DNA of 6,388 nucleotides from GCA-002715885 sp045561575 (GTDB lineage: Bacteria > Bacteroidota > Bacteroidia > Flavobacteriales > BACL11). Position 1 is the stretch's first letter, and every line of letters begins with the position of its first letter. Both the position numbers and the translations under genes were made by a program. Positions 5,641-6,388 of the stretch are shown one piece after another. The stretch covers positions 1 through 6,388 of the forward strand of contig JBJKXM010000052.1 of NCBI GenBank assembly GCA_045561575.1. The letters are read 5' to 3'. The notes beneath the pieces are model-generated. The model saw nothing but the letters and a program-made list of their open reading frames with translations. It was not told the DNA's origin and did no database searches.

Positions 5641-6388
5641 TGGAAAAAATATATAATTATATAAACGGAGAGCTGGTAGAGCCTTGCTCAGGAAATTTTA
5701 TTGAAAATTACAATCCGTCTAATGGAAAGGTTTACTCACTTATACCTGACAGTAATGAAAATGATATAGATAATGCGGTTGCTTCTGCTAAGACTGCGTT
5801 TGAAACATGGGGAGCTACAACTAAAAAATATCGGTCAGACTTATTAATGCGCTTAGCTGATAAAATTGAGGAGCATACAGAAGAATTAATAATTGCAGAA
5901 AGTATAGATAATGGTAAGCCTGAATCATTAGCAAGGCTTGTTGATATACCAAGAGCATCTGAAAATTTCAGATTTTTTGCAACAGCAATTTTACATTTTT
6001 CTTCTGAAATTCATGAAATGGATGGAAAGGCAATTAATTACACTCTTAGAGAGCCAATTGGTGTTGCGGCATGTATTTCACCATGGAACTTACCTATTTA
6101 TTTGCTTACATGGAAAATTGCTCCAGCATTGGCTGCTGGTAATACCGTAGTTGCAAAGCCTTCTGAAATTACTCCAATGACTGCATATATTCTTAGTAAG
6201 ATCTGTATTGAAGTTGGGTTTCCGCCAGGTGTTTTAAATATAGTTCATGGGATAGGTTCAAAAATGGGGGATGCACTAACTTCTCACCCGGACACTCCAA
6301 TAGTTTCTTTTACAGGAGGAACTCAAACTGGCCAGCATATTTCAAAGCTAGCAGCCCCAATGTTTAAGAAATTATCATTAGAGCTCGG
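5641..6388 (+). CDS. Aldehyde dehydrogenase, probably 2-aminomuconate-semialdehyde dehydrogenase type (partial, N-terminal half)
   Basis: The frame opens at ATG 5641, four bases after the SDR stop, and is open to the window edge: 249 complete residues of an expected 480-490. It is an NAD(P)-dependent aldehyde dehydrogenase. The start MEKIYNYINGE is standard for the family. SPWN (147-150) holds the oxyanion Asn150, Lys173 in VAKPSE contacts the cofactor ribose, FTGGTQTG (224-231) is the nucleotide loop, and Glu248 in LSLELG is the general base. The catalytic cysteine lies beyond the window. The segment DIPRASENFRFFA (102-114) resembles 2-aminomuconate-semialdehyde and 2-hydroxymuconate-semialdehyde dehydrogenases, where an arginine in this general region binds the substrate carboxylate. 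With TDO two genes upstream, oxidation of 2-aminomuconate semialdehyde to 2-aminomuconate is the best guess. A betaine-aldehyde or other ALDH specificity cannot be excluded from half a protein. Confidence 0.9.

Noticed and set aside
5938..6150. Plus-strand open frame of 70 codons inside the aldehyde dehydrogenase
   Set aside because: It lies in another frame of the aldehyde dehydrogenase, whose own frame carries SPWN and the other family motifs through the same bases.

Overview
The window looks like chromosomal DNA from a low-GC member of the Bacteroidota, most likely a marine flavobacterium. Four things point there: the strong A/T bias; the lack of Shine-Dalgarno sequences in front of the genes; a perfect match to the Bacteroidetes -7 element TAnnTTTG just before the first gene; and a leucyl-tRNA synthetase with the insertions I associate with Bacteroidota enzymes. 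This placement is inferred from sequence character, not from a search.

Layout. At the left edge the minus strand carries what looks like the first 23 codons of a membrane protein, tentatively FtsX, reading out of the window. A 71-base divergent intergenic region follows, holding the leuS promoter. Everything from 143 to the right edge is on the plus strand and almost without gaps: leuS (143-2908), a UbiA-like polytopic membrane protein starting at TTG (2918-3724), tryptophan 2,3-dioxygenase (3763-4860), a short-chain dehydrogenase/reductase homologue overlapping it by 4 bases (4857-5636), and the N-terminal half of an aldehyde dehydrogenase (5641 to beyond 6388). The largest gap between plus-strand genes is 38 bases, and I see no terminator hairpin, so one transcript could in principle cover all five genes. 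A weak promoter-like sequence before the dioxygenase may separate housekeeping from catabolic genes.

Function. The last three genes form the beginning of a tryptophan (kynurenine) degradation operon. The dioxygenase opens the indole ring to N-formylkynurenine. The aldehyde dehydrogenase resembles the 2-aminomuconate-semialdehyde/2-hydroxymuconate-semialdehyde group, which acts after ring cleavage of 3-hydroxyanthranilate. The SDR homologue between them lacks three of the four canonical catalytic residues, so its role is open. The remaining pathway genes (formamidase, kynurenine 3-monooxygenase, kynureninase, 3-hydroxyanthranilate dioxygenase, decarboxylase, deaminase) are not in this window and may lie to the right.

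I found no RNA genes, CRISPR, insertion sequences or long repeats. Most of the window is ordinary. The parts deserving a second look are the atypical SDR in its operon, the UbiA-like protein missing one of its two Asp-rich motifs, and the animal-type architecture of the tryptophan dioxygenase.
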